A DNA stretch of 64,000 bases. It comes from Marispirochaeta aestuarii. Its GTDB lineage: Bacteria; Spirochaetota; Spirochaetia; JC444; Marispirochaetaceae. The notes under the pieces were generated by a model. The model made no database searches and was not told where the DNA came from. It was given only the letters and a program-made list of their open reading frames with translations. The position numbers and the translations under genes were made by a program. Shown one piece after another: positions 52,167 to 61,684 of the stretch (its first letter is position 1; every line of letters starts with the position of its first letter). The stretch lies in assembly GCF_002087085.1 (NCBI RefSeq), contig NZ_MWQY01000002.1, positions 124,001-188,000 on the forward strand, written 5' to 3'.

Positions 52167-53846
52167 TCAATAGGCAAGAATCTGGGAGACAACTTCCCTG
52201 AGAGGCACCTGCCAGATTCTTCCGCTGGCGCGTTCGTACACTTCAACCTCATCATTCAGCAAAAGCCCTGAGGTCACTACTATCCGGTAGGGAATACCGA
52301 TAAGCTCGGCATCGAAGAATTTTACCCCGGGAGACTCAATCCTGTCGTCCAGCAGGGCAACCTCCGGTCCCAGCTCCTCATACAGATCGAAAACAACCCT
52401 CCGGACCTTGTGACTTTTTCCAATTCCCATCAGATAGACCTTGAAGGGAGCTATCTCAACCGGCCACCCGATGCCTTTTTCATCCCGATGTGCGGCGGCT
52501 GTCGCATTGAGCAGTCGTCCCATGCCGATGCCGTAGGAGCCCATATGGGGGTAGTAGCGCCTGCGCTTGTCATCCTGAAACTCCAGATTCATGGCCCGGG
52601 AATAGACATCCCCCAGTTTGAATATGTTCCCCAGTTCAATGGCACGCACCTCTTTCAAGGGCTGTCCGCACTGAAAGCAGCTGTCCCTGCCCCGGCTCCT
52701 GACAATATCCCCTACAAGGGGTGTTTCAAAATCCCGGCCGAAATTTACATTGACATAGTGAAGCCCCGACTCGTTTCCTCCCATCACCAGGTTATTGCTG
52801 TTCGCTACGGTATCGTCAACCACGACCATGACATCGTCAGAAATTCCCAGGGGAGACATGTACCCGGGAGCGATTCCCAGCTCCTTTACCCGTTCAATCC
52901 GGGCAAGATCCGATATGTTTCGTCCGCTCACCTTGCTGAGCTTGTCAATGCTGACCTCGTAATCCCCCCGCACCACAGCCATCACCAGCCCCTGGGAGGA
53001 CTGATACATCATTGACTTGGCCAGTTTTGACTTCGGGAGTTTCAGATAGCGGGAGAGGCGATTCATGGAGGAACATTCGGGGGTCAGAATCTTTTCCACA
53101 GGAAGCGGCCTCTCCGATCCGTACTCCTTGTGGGCTATGGCGATATCACGGTTGGCCTTGTAACCGCAATGCTCGCAGATAACTATGACATCTTCTCCTT
53201 CCCTGGAGGGCATCAGGAACTCATAGGCCTTGTGCCCGCCCATAAAACCGACCCCTGATTCTGCGGCAATGACATCAAGATCCAGGCGTTGAAATATACG
53301 CTGATATGCACGAAATATTCGGGGAAAGAAATTGTTCAGATCCGAGTAGGAACGATGAAAGGAGTAGGCGTCCTTCATTATAAATTCCCTTGCCCTGAGG
53401 AGCCCGCCCTTGAGATGTTCCTCATCCCTGAACTTTGTCTGAAACTGATAGAGCAGTATGGGCAGATCGCGATAGGAGTTCAAACCGATTCGCAGAAGCT
53501 CCACCATGGCCTCTTCGTGGGTTGGAGAGAGCACAAGATCCCGGTCCTGCCGGTCAGGAAACCGTACAAGAGACCTGCCGACCAGTTCCGCCCGTCCCCC
53601 TTTTTCCCAGATCTCATAGGGGTTCACCAGGGGCACAAGGACCTCCTGGCCGCCCAGGGCTTCCATTTCTTCCCGGATAATCGACTTGATACGCCGAAGG
53701 ACCCGGATACCCAGGGGCAGATACGAGAAGAGACCCGGGCCAAGGGAACGGATATACCCGGCCTGCTGCAGGATCCGGTAGCTTTTGGAGGAACCTCCCT
53801 GGGGCCGTTCTCTAAGGGTTTTTCCGAAAAGTCGGGAATAATGCAT
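52167..53846 (-). CDS. proS: Prolyl-tRNA synthetase
   Basis: 559 residues, bacterial type with an editing insertion between class II motifs 2 and 3. It starts MHYSRLFGKTLRERP. Motif 1 is SYLPLGIRVLRRIKSIIREEM, motif 2 FRDEEHLKGGLLRAREFIMKDAYSFH, motif 3 MGSYGIGMGRLLNA, and the anticodon-binding domain follows. It charges tRNA-Pro. The gene is divergent from enolase. There is no Shine-Dalgarno; a near-consensus promoter ends six bases before the ATG. Confidence 0.96.
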   Translation of the reverse strand: MHYSRLFGKTLRERPQGGSSKSYRILQQAGYIRSLGPGLFSYLPLGIRVLRRIKSIIREEMEALGGQEVLVPLVNPYEIWEKGGRAELVGRSLVRFPDRQDRDLVLSPTHEEAMVELLRIGLNSYRDLPILLYQFQTKFRDEEHLKGGLLRAREFIMKDAYSFHRSYSDLNNFFPRIFRAYQRIFQRLDLDVIAAESGVGFMGGHKAYEFLMPSREGEDVIVICEHCGYKANRDIAIAHKEYGSERPLPVEKILTPECSSMNRLSRYLKLPKSKLAKSMMYQSSQGLVMAVVRGDYEVSIDKLSKVSGRNISDLARIERVKELGIAPGYMSPLGISDDVMVVVDDTVANSNNLVMGGNESGLHYVNVNFGRDFETPLVGDIVRSRGRDSCFQCGQPLKEVRAIELGNIFKLGDVYSRAMNLEFQDDKRRRYYPHMGSYGIGMGRLLNATAAAHRDEKGIGWPVEIAPFKVYLMGIGKSHKVRRVVFDLYEELGPEVALLDDRIESPGVKFFDAELIGIPYRIVVTSGLLLNDEVEVYERASGRIWQVPLREVVSQILAY

Positions 53847-53881
53847 GGGATCATTTTATGCCATGCCGTGAGGGGGGTCAA
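53847..53881 (-). promoter_or_regulatory. Leaderless-type promoter of proS
   Basis: Minus-strand TTGACC (53881-53876), 17-base spacer, TAAAAT (53858-53853), six bases, ATG at 53846. Both boxes match consensus 5/6, making this the clearest leaderless candidate in the window. Confidence 0.7.
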
Positions 53882-53915
53882 GAAAAGCATTTACAATGGC
53901 CTCAGGCCTCTTACC

Positions 53916-53942
53916 TTGACTTTCAGGGTATATTTGGATAAT
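53916..53942 (+). promoter_or_regulatory. Probable promoter of enolase
   Basis: TTGACT (53916-53921), 15-base spacer, GATAAT (53937-53942). The spacer is short, but both boxes are 5/6. The leader is about 30 bases, with CAGGAG before the ATG at 53981. Confidence 0.5.
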
Positions 53943-53953
53943 TCTAAACATGA

Positions 53954-55285
<1,332 letters not shown>

Positions 55286-55298
55286 CAAGCCTTGAATC

Positions 55299-55333
55299 AA
55301 AAAAAGCCGCCCCTTACAAGGGGCGGTTTTTTT
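55299..55333. terminator. Bidirectional terminator between eno and the acylphosphatase gene
   Basis: Eight-base GC-rich stem CCGCCCCT (55307-55314) / AGGGGCGG (55319-55326) with loop TTACA-like, flanked by seven A on the left and seven T on the right. It therefore works for the plus-strand eno and the convergent minus-strand operon. Confidence 0.92.
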
Positions 55334-55371
55334 ATGGGAATCTTTAAAATCGCGGTATTTTTGTTCCGGAT

Positions 55372-55659
55372 TCAATACGTTACGGAAAATCCCCGGTACC
55401 TGCCGGAGGGGGCAAAATGATCCCTGTCCACCCGGTCAACTCTGGCCATCGATGGTCCCCGATGCAGCCAGGCATACAGGGAATCGAGGGCGCCGGCCGT
55501 TCCTTCCGCCCAGACCTCGACGCTGCCGTCCGCCCTGTTTCGTACATAGCCTGCAAGCCTCAGCGTCTGAGCCCTCCGTACAGTGGAATAACGGAAACCC
55601 ACCCCCTGCACACGGCCATGGACTGTAAATCTGCAGGCACTGTCTTCAGCCGTCCCCAT
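55372..55659 (-). CDS. acyP: Acylphosphatase
   Basis: 95 residues. RFTVHGRVQGVGFRYSTV contains the catalytic Arg and phosphate-binding loop, and LAGYVRNRADGSVEV holds the catalytic Asn. It hydrolyses acyl phosphates such as acetyl phosphate. Its start overlaps the CheY-like receiver gene by 14 bases. The pairing is notable because acetyl phosphate can phosphorylate receiver domains; a functional link is speculative. Confidence 0.92.
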   Translation of the reverse strand: MGTAEDSACRFTVHGRVQGVGFRYSTVRRAQTLRLAGYVRNRADGSVEVWAEGTAGALDSLYAWLHRGPSMARVDRVDRDHFAPSGRYRGFSVTY

Positions 55660-56014
55660 TCTTCTCCGTATCGAGGGTTGCGGCTATCATCTCCGCCAGT
55701 TTTCCGTAATCGAAGGGTTTGTACAATACGGGAAAGGGGATGGAGAAATCGGGACGCAGAAAACCGGAGGTGATAAAAACCTTCTTGTCGGCGCAGAAGG
55801 TATGAAGAAACTTTATCCAGTAATCGCCGCCCAGTACGTTCATACGGTAATCCGACACAATCAGATCGACCCGATTGTCCAAAAGGTGCTTGATGGCCCC
55901 TACCCCGTCGGAAGCCACAAGCACCTCGTAGCCCTTTTTTTTCAGGTAATCCCGCAGAGTCAGACGGATGGCGTCTTCATCTTCGACAATAAGAATTACT
56001 CCCTGCGCTCCCAT
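55646..56014 (-). CDS. Stand-alone response-regulator receiver protein
   Basis: 122 residues, a single receiver domain: acidic pocket ILIVEDEDA, phosphoacceptor Asp in DLIVSDYRMN, the switch Thr/Ser region VFITSGF and Lys in VLYKPFDY. There is no output domain, as in CheY or Spo0F. It lies ten bases after an HTH-receiver gene on the same strand and may share its kinase. The HisKA_2 kinase at 20782-22950 is a possible but unproven partner. Confidence 0.9.
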   Translation of the reverse strand: MGAQGVILIVEDEDAIRLTLRDYLKKKGYEVLVASDGVGAIKHLLDNRVDLIVSDYRMNVLGGDYWIKFLHTFCADKKVFITSGFLRPDFSIPFPVLYKPFDYGKLAEMIAATLDTEKNGDG

Positions 56015-56024
56015 TCAATACCTC

Positions 56025-56621
56025 TTAGTGCAGCTTGTCGGTAATTGCTTCAACCAGGGCATCAAAGTCAAGCGGCTTGGGAAAAAAGGCATCCGCCCCC
56101 TCTTCAACAATCTGCTTGCCGTCCTTCTCAGGATCAAGTCCGCTTATGGAGATTACAAGGGGATTATGAAGTTTCGGATCTTCCTTTATCTTTGCACAGA
56201 GTTTGTGTCCGTCGATGCCCGGAAGATCAATGTCCAGAACCACGCAGACAGGATTATTCTCAGCGAGCAGCCTGCCGGCCTCAAAACCGTCAAAGGCCTG
56301 TACGACCTCGTATTCGGGAAGCTTGCGTACCAGGATTTCCCTGAGCATACTGTTCAGATCCCGATCATCATCGACAATCAGAATTGTCCGTCTTTCGCTG
56401 TCCCGTGTTAATTCGATGAGCTCATCGGGAATCCTCATACCCCGGGACTCTAGAAACTCGAGGAGATCCTCGGCATATATACGATACTGGCCGCCGGGGG
56501 TTGTGAAAGCCTTAAGATGCTGATTCTTGATCCAGTTAATGGCAGTCTGGTTGACTACCCCGCAGATGTTTGCGACCTCCAGGGCCGAAAAGATTCTGAT
56601 TTTTTTTCCATTCTTTGACAC
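56025..56621 (-). CDS. Response regulator with N-terminal MerR/excisionase-like HTH
   Basis: 198 residues in an unusual order. Residues about 9-62 form a MerR/excisionase-type DNA-binding domain (FSALEVANICGVVNQTAINWI, TTPGGQYRIYAEDLLEFLE). Residues about 78-195 form a receiver with acidic pocket Asp84-86, phosphoacceptor Asp130 (VCVVLDIDLPG) and a Lys in FFPKPLDF. Most regulators have the receiver first. The GTG start at 56621 has GAGGG eight bases upstream. It is followed by the stand-alone receiver. Confidence 0.88.
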   Translation of the reverse strand: MSKNGKKIRIFSALEVANICGVVNQTAINWIKNQHLKAFTTPGGQYRIYAEDLLEFLESRGMRIPDELIELTRDSERRTILIVDDDRDLNSMLREILVRKLPEYEVVQAFDGFEAGRLLAENNPVCVVLDIDLPGIDGHKLCAKIKEDPKLHNPLVISISGLDPEKDGKQIVEEGADAFFPKPLDFDALVEAITDKLH

Positions 56622-56678
56622 GAACTTACCCTCACTGTATGCACAGATAGTCTCAAGGATGCTAGTAATAACTATATT

Positions 56679-56706
56679 AGTGTACCAAATACATCCAAAA
56701 TGTCAA
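56679..56706 (-). promoter_or_regulatory. Promoter of the HTH-receiver operon
   Basis: Minus-strand TTGACA (56706-56701), 16-base spacer, TACACT (56684-56679). An imperfect dyad (CTAGTAATA/ATATTAG, 56662-56680) lies at the expected transcription start and could be an autoregulatory site. Confidence 0.5.
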
Positions 56707-56738
56707 CGAAAAACTGGTCACTATGGAGAGATTTGAAC

Positions 56739-57395
56739 TCAAAAATCGTGTTTTTCAAAGAAAAAAGCAATATCCCGGTAGTGGAAGCCCATTTTTTCAA
56801 GTTTTTTCATGTATTCTTCCCTGGAAAGGTCAGTTTTCTTGCGCTTAAGCTTTTCCAGACAGCTTTCCAATGCCTCGTCCAGGACTTCGGGTGTGTAGGT
56901 TTCTTCAAGAACAGCTGCGATGAGTTCCCGGGGGATACCTTTCTGCCGCAGTCGCCGTTCCATTACCCGCGGACCTTCGGGTTTTCTCCGCAGACGCGAG
57001 CTTGCATAGGTGCGGGCAAAGCGCCCGTCGCTGAGAAGCCCCTGTTCCTCAAGATTCGAGCAGGTCTTTTCCGCCAGTTCCCGGCCAAAGCCCCTCTGAC
57101 AGAGCTTCTGCATCAACTCCTGGGACGAGTGTTCCCTTCGGGATAAAAGATCCAGGGCTTTTCTGCGGACAAGGAAGGACTCCTCCGCCGTCCGAAGCTC
57201 TTCCATATCATCCCGGGCCAGGGGAGCTCCCTCATAATGCCGGGAAGCATCGTAGGTTTCAAAGGGAATAAAAAAAGAGGAACCGTCGGACAGTCCGAGC
57301 CGAAAGGCGGACTCTGCGGTTCCCCATTGGAGTGAAACTATAACGATATCAGCGTTTGGAGAACTGGAACTTGCGCCGTGCTCCCGGCTGTCCAT
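56739..57395 (-). CDS. recX: RecX-family regulatory protein
   Basis: 218 residues. The RecX three-helix repeats are visible: ALDLLSRREHSSQELMQKL, CSNLEEQGLLSDGRFARTYASSRLRRK and VMERRLRQKGIPRELI. RecX inhibits RecA filaments. The start at 57395 gives a 47-base overlap with rpsI; no other start codon lies between this ATG and the conserved part, and GGAAGAAG precedes it. No recA is in the window. Confidence 0.85.
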   Translation of the reverse strand: MDSREHGASSSSPNADIVIVSLQWGTAESAFRLGLSDGSSFFIPFETYDASRHYEGAPLARDDMEELRTAEESFLVRRKALDLLSRREHSSQELMQKLCQRGFGRELAEKTCSNLEEQGLLSDGRFARTYASSRLRRKPEGPRVMERRLRQKGIPRELIAAVLEETYTPEVLDEALESCLEKLKRKKTDLSREEYMKKLEKMGFHYRDIAFFFEKHDF

Positions 57396-57741
57396 ACTTC
57401 TTCCGCTCCACCATTCTCGGGTCCCGGGTAAGGAAGCCGTTGGCCCTCAAGGGGCGAATATTCGTCTCGTCGTAGGCAACCAGGGCCCGGGAGAGACCAT
57501 GCCGACAGGCACCGGCCTGTCCGGTTATGCCGCCACCCTTGACGTTGATCACTAAATCAAATTTGGTCAGGTTGTCGGTAACATCCAGGGGCTGTTTTAC
57601 GATGTACACCATGCTGGGATTGGAGAAATAGGTCTCCACATCCTTACCGTTGATGGTTATCTTACCGCTGCCCTCGCGTAAATAAACCCGTGCCACGGAG
57701 GTCTTCCGCCGGCCGGTACCTAATGCTAAATTCTTAACCAC
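57349..57741 (-). CDS. rpsI: 30S ribosomal protein S9
   Basis: 130 residues, complete with the conserved tail GQPGARRKFQFSKR that reaches the P-site tRNA. TGRRKTSVARVYLREGSGKITING is the family start. It lies 30 bases after rplM in the usual rplM-rpsI order. Confidence 0.98.
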   Translation of the reverse strand: MVKNLALGTGRRKTSVARVYLREGSGKITINGKDVETYFSNPSMVYIVKQPLDVTDNLTKFDLVINVKGGGITGQAGACRHGLSRALVAYDETNIRPLRANGFLTRDPRMVERKKYGQPGARRKFQFSKR

Positions 57742-57771
57742 TCTGCTACTCCTTCAATCGGTTACACCGAA

Positions 57772-58197
57772 TTATTCAAGAACTTCCGGCTGCTGAGCGC
57801 TGTGGGGATGATTCGGTCCAGCATATACCTTTACATTCCGAAACAGCTGACGTCCCAGAGGTCCCTTGGGAAGCATGCCCTTTATGGCTTTTTCCAGGGG
57901 AGCTGTGGGTTTACGGGAGATCAGATCACTGAAGGTTTCTGACTTAATCCCGCCGGGGTACCCTGAATGTCGGTAATACATTTTCCGCTGAGCCTTATTG
58001 CCGGTTACTTCAATCTTGTCGGCGTTGACAATAACTACATAATCCCCGATTTCCTGGTGGGGGGTATAGTAGGGTCTATTTTTTCCCCGCAGAAGGCGTA
58101 CAACTTCGGTAGCCACCCTGCCGAGGCGCTTGTCGGCGGCATCGATCAGGAACCATTTCCGCTCTACTTTGCTCGGTTTTACGAATATCGTCTTCAT
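57772..58197 (-). CDS. rplM: 50S ribosomal protein L13
   Basis: 141 residues: [44 protein letters not shown] and [20 protein letters not shown] are L13 signatures. First gene of the rplM-rpsI-recX run, with GAGG before the ATG. Confidence 0.98.
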   Translation of the reverse strand: MKTIFVKPSKVERKWFLIDAADKRLGRVATEVVRLLRGKNRPYYTPHQEIGDYVVIVNADKIEVTGNKAQRKMYYRHSGYPGGIKSETFSDLISRKPTAPLEKAIKGMLPKGPLGRQLFRNVKVYAGPNHPHSAQQPEVLE

Positions 58198-58232
58198 TCA
58201 AATCGCCTCAATACTAGTGAGAATTGGAACAC

Positions 58233-58261
58233 ATATTTCCATACATCCCGATGCTTGTCAA
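58233..58261 (-). promoter_or_regulatory. Promoter of rplM-rpsI
   Basis: Minus-strand perfect TTGACA (58261-58256), 17-base spacer, AAATAT (58238-58233). The leader is about 30 bases. Confidence 0.6.
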
Positions 58262-58280
58262 GCCGTCGGAACGGTATCGT

Positions 58281-58315
58281 TTGCCCTTTTATAGTGTCCT
58301 TAGTAAATTCCGACC
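58281..58315 (+). promoter_or_regulatory. Leaderless-type promoter of ferredoxin
   Basis: TTGCCC (58281-58286), 17-base spacer, TAAATT (58304-58309), six bases, ATG at 58316. No Shine-Dalgarno. Same geometry and -35 as the FGGY kinase and 38018 promoters. Confidence 0.65.
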
Positions 58316-58522
58316 ATGCGGGTTACCATTAATAAACAACAATGCGTCGGCTGCGGGTTATGTGAGGAACTGTTACCCGAGGTATTCATTATGCAGAACC
58401 AGAAGTCCCGGGTCAAGCAGGAGGGCCTGAAAAAAGCCGATAAATATGAGGTTCTGACCATTGCTGAGGACTGTCCCGCGGAAGCCATCATCGTCAGCGA
58501 AAATGCTGACGACGAATCATGA
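58316..58522 (+). CDS. Small [4Fe-4S] ferredoxin
   Basis: 68 residues. CVGCGLC gives three cluster cysteines, and DCPAEAIIV gives the fourth with the typical following Pro. It is a single-cluster ferredoxin of the Fer4_13/Thermotoga-Desulfovibrio I type and carries low-potential electrons in the cytoplasm. The 3' end overlaps the convergent membrane-protein gene by 29 bases. Confidence 0.9.
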   Translation: MRVTINKQQCVGCGLCEELLPEVFIMQNQKSRVKQEGLKKADKYEVLTIAEDCPAEAIIVSENADDES

Positions 58523-58793
58523 TAATCAGAGCGGCGGAAAAAAACAGATACGGCAGAATATCAAGAACCAGAGCAGCGAGGGGAATGTTTCCAAACAGCA
58601 ACAGGGAGTCGTCGATGATCCCGAAAAAGCTGAGGGTCGAAAAAGTAATCTCCAGGTAGCGCAGGACGATACCCATAATAACCAGCATCCACGCGGTATC
58701 TCTGGTCTGGGACCAGAAGTAAATGGCCAGAAAGGCCGTCACTCCTCCCAGGGCAAGCTGTGCGATATGGGGGATCATCGTACTTACTTCCAT
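58494..58793 (-). CDS. Small uncharacterised membrane protein
   Basis: 99 residues with three predicted membrane helices (about 7-27, 33-55 and 66-92) and a short basic C-terminus (MIRRQHFR). Not recognised. It overlaps the upstream PLP-enzyme-like gene by ten bases, so it is translationally coupled to it. Confidence 0.65.
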   Translation of the reverse strand: MEVSTMIPHIAQLALGGVTAFLAIYFWSQTRDTAWMLVIMGIVLRYLEITFSTLSFFGIIDDSLLLFGNIPLAALVLDILPYLFFSAALIIMIRRQHFR

Positions 58794-59599
58794 TTTCCCT
58801 CCGAATTCCTGAGTAATTTTATGTCTCCTTCCTCATAGCTCCCGGGAATTATTGAAGGAAGGTGATAATCCGGGGACGGGTAGATCCCGCAGGAGATCAG
58901 TTCCTGAACCAGATCCGGATAGTCCTCCTTCGCGCACCCGGGAAAGAGATAGGGACCCCTCCGCTCCCAGGGTCCCCTGGGGAAACTCTTATAATAATCG
59001 AGGTCGGCTTGACTGATCCAGCGAAAAAAGAGTCCGGCGGCGTAAACCTGGGGTGCAAGCAGAAAAGGCGGAACCGGTGCCGGCATCAGGTCCAGGGATT
59101 TCCGGCTCAGGACAAAAACCCCGCCCCAGGTACCCGTTCCGGGAAGTACCGGCAGCAGCACATCCGCCGGCGGCACAGGCAGAAAGGGTCTCCAGATACA
59201 GGGCTCATCGATTTCAGATAGTTCATCCGTCCCGTAGCCCGCATCCAGGGGATCCCGGAACGGGGCTGAATCCGCTCCGAGACGTGCCTCCAGAGCCTTC
59301 ATGGCTTCCGGATACGAAGGAAAAACGCTGACCTGGGGATAGTCCGGAAAAAAGCTGTTCAGCAGCCTTGCCGCCCTGTGCTCCCAGATTGAAGGCATTG
59401 CAGCGGGGCCAAGTTTATCCAGGCTGTTTTTGAATCGCAAAGCGAGCCCCTTCGGGCGGCTTCCGAGCATTCCTCTGCCCGCATCCTGATACAGGTCAAG
59501 AAAGCGTCTTCCCTCCGGAGTGTAGAGGCGAAAACCGCGGCTGCGACGTATGGATGGAAAACCCGCAAAGGAAGCGGCGGAGGGCAGTTCAAAACTCAT
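58784..59599 (-). CDS. Truncated class III aminotransferase-like protein without PLP lysine
   Basis: 271 residues. The N-terminal 110 residues resemble class III PLP aminotransferases (FRLYTPEGRRFLDLYQDAGRGMLG, EHRAARLLNSFFPDYPQVSVFPSYPEAMKALEARLG). The later part lacks the PLP-lysine motif and most of the large domain (normal enzymes are about 400-450 residues). A non-enzymatic role is inferred. Start ATG 59599 overlaps the helicase stop by 11 bases; the longer frame to 59665 lies in the helicase. It has its own GGAGAGGG upstream. Confidence 0.65.
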   Translation of the reverse strand: MSFELPSAASFAGFPSIRRSRGFRLYTPEGRRFLDLYQDAGRGMLGSRPKGLALRFKNSLDKLGPAAMPSIWEHRAARLLNSFFPDYPQVSVFPSYPEAMKALEARLGADSAPFRDPLDAGYGTDELSEIDEPCIWRPFLPVPPADVLLPVLPGTGTWGGVFVLSRKSLDLMPAPVPPFLLAPQVYAAGLFFRWISQADLDYYKSFPRGPWERRGPYLFPGCAKEDYPDLVQELISCGIYPSPDYHLPSIIPGSYEEGDIKLLRNSEGKWK

Positions 59600-61670
59600 C
59601 GATATAGACCCTCTCCAGGTGGTTCTCAAACTCGGGATAAAAGGTTGCGCTGCGTCCGGTCTCAAAGCGGACGATAATCAGTTCCCGCTCCCCGTTGAGC
59701 CAGGATTTGACCACAACACCGGTACCGTAGGCGTCATGATAAACCCCGTCGCCGGGGGAATAGGTCAGAGCTGCGGATGCCGCGGGCTTTTCGTCCCCTT
59801 CGACTTCGACCCGCTCCTGTGGAATCTCCCGTAAAAAGCAGGAAGGACTCTGCAGGTTCCGCCTCCCCCAGATAAAACGGCTGCGGCAGCTGGTCAGAAT
59901 AAGCTCTTCCCTGGCCCTGGTCAGACTGACATAGAAAATACGCCGTTCCTCTTCGTAGTCCACCTCCCGGAATCCGTTATTCCCCGGAAAGAGTTCCTCC
60001 TCCATTCCGGTGATGATGACCCGGGGGAACTCCAGCCCCTTGGTATTGTGCATGGTAATCAGGGTAACATACTCCCCGCTCTCCTCTTCGGCGGTCATAC
60101 GGGACCGGTCAAGCTCAATATCCTCGAGGAAGGAGACAAGGGCCTCCGGACCTCGACCGTAATCGGCGGCGGCATTGACCATCTCTTCCAGGTTTGAGGT
60201 CTTCTGGGTAGCGGCAACCTCATCCTGCTTCTGGTGATATTCATAGAGGCCGGAATCCCGGATTAAAAGCTCGATGACCTCCGCCAGGGGAGCCGATTCC
60301 AGCATCTGCTGAAGCCGCCTGAACAGATCAACAAAGCCGGCCAGGCCTGCAGCGGACCTGCCGCCCAGGGAGGGAAGAATTGCCTCGCAGGCGGACAGAA
60401 GGTCATCTCCCTCCGCCTGGTCCAGGATACGCTGCAGCGTGGTGTTGCCGATGCCCCGGGCAGGTTTATTGACAATCCGCCTGAAGGCGACCTCATCCAG
60501 GGAGTTGGAAATAAAGGCAAGAAAGGCCAGGACATCCTTGACCTCCTCACGCTCATAAAAACGAAGAGACCCGACAATCCGGTAGGGGATACCCCGGCGC
60601 AGAAAAACCGATTCAAAGGCGAGGGACTGGGCATTGGTGCGGTAGAGAATGGCAGTATCGCTGTAGCGCCGGTCCCCGAGAAGCCGGGCACAGTACTCGG
60701 CTTCCTCATCGTGGTCCCGCAGATAAACGATCCGGGCCCTGACCCCCTCGGGATTCCGGGTCCAGAGGGTTTTTCCAAGGCGTTCCTGGTTGTTGGCAAT
60801 CACGGATGACGCAACAGCAAGAATGGTACCGGTGGAGCGGTAGTTCTCCTCCAGACGGATAACCCGGGTACCCTTGAACTCCCTGGAAAAGTTCAGAATG
60901 TTCTGAACCTCCGCACCGCGGAAACGGTAGATCGACTGATCTTCGTCGCCCACAACGCAGATGTCCGTATCCGGCCCGGACAGGGCCTTAAGCAGCTTGA
61001 ACTGCGCCACATTCGAGTCCTGGTATTCATCGACCATAACCGCCTTGAAGCGCTGATGAAAACGACGCCTGAGCTCTTCCACCTCCCCAAGCAGCCTGAC
61101 CGGTTTCATTATAAGATCGCCGAAATCCACGTTCCCCATCCTGTCAAGCCGCTCCTGGTAGAGTCTGTACAGGCGGGGAAGCTCCGGATCTGAAGAAATC
61201 GTCGTAAGATCGTCCTCCGGTCCCAGGGCGTAATCCTTGGCCCGGCTGATCATGCGGACATAGCGCTTCAGGTCCTGCTTTTTTCGGGAATCCTGGGTGG
61301 AGTGAAGCAGGGTCAGGGAATCATCGTCGTCGTAGATGGTAAAACCCGATTTCAGCCCCGCCAGGTGGGCATTGCGGCGCAGCAGCCAGGCCCCGAAGGA
61401 GTGAAAGGTCCGGATCATGACTCCCCTGGTTCCGGGACTCAAGGATGCAGCCCGTTCGGCCATCTCCCGGGAAGCCTTATTGGTGAAGGTAACCGCCAGG
61501 ATCGACCGTGGATCGAATCCGGCGACATCGCAGAGATAGGCAATTCTGGTGGTTATTACCCGGGTTTTTCCTGACCCGGCTCCTGCAAGGATCAGCAGAG
61601 GGGTTCCGTAGTGGGTTACAGCCTCAAGCTGTTGGGGATTGAGACTCTCCAGATAGTCGGGACTTCTCAT
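59589..61670 (-). CDS. UvrD/PcrA/Rep-family DNA helicase
   Basis: 693 residues. Superfamily 1A motifs in order: LNPQQLEAVTH (Q), ILAGAGSGKTRVITTRIAYL (I), FTNKASREM (Ia), VDEYQDSN (II), VVGDEDQSIYRFRGA (III), LEENYRS (IV), TMHNTKGLEFPRVII (V) and VSLTRAREELIL (VI). The length suggests PcrA/Rep rather than a recombination complex subunit. It unwinds DNA 3'-5' in repair and replication restart. It follows rimO by 14 bases. Confidence 0.95.
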   Translation of the reverse strand: MRSPDYLESLNPQQLEAVTHYGTPLLILAGAGSGKTRVITTRIAYLCDVAGFDPRSILAVTFTNKASREMAERAASLSPGTRGVMIRTFHSFGAWLLRRNAHLAGLKSGFTIYDDDDSLTLLHSTQDSRKKQDLKRYVRMISRAKDYALGPEDDLTTISSDPELPRLYRLYQERLDRMGNVDFGDLIMKPVRLLGEVEELRRRFHQRFKAVMVDEYQDSNVAQFKLLKALSGPDTDICVVGDEDQSIYRFRGAEVQNILNFSREFKGTRVIRLEENYRSTGTILAVASSVIANNQERLGKTLWTRNPEGVRARIVYLRDHDEEAEYCARLLGDRRYSDTAILYRTNAQSLAFESVFLRRGIPYRIVGSLRFYEREEVKDVLAFLAFISNSLDEVAFRRIVNKPARGIGNTTLQRILDQAEGDDLLSACEAILPSLGGRSAAGLAGFVDLFRRLQQMLESAPLAEVIELLIRDSGLYEYHQKQDEVAATQKTSNLEEMVNAAADYGRGPEALVSFLEDIELDRSRMTAEEESGEYVTLITMHNTKGLEFPRVIITGMEEELFPGNNGFREVDYEEERRIFYVSLTRAREELILTSCRSRFIWGRRNLQSPSCFLREIPQERVEVEGDEKPAASAALTYSPGDGVYHDAYGTGVVVKSWLNGERELIIVRFETGRSATFYPEFENHLERVYIDEF

Positions 61671-61684
61671 ATATGTGTAGGACT

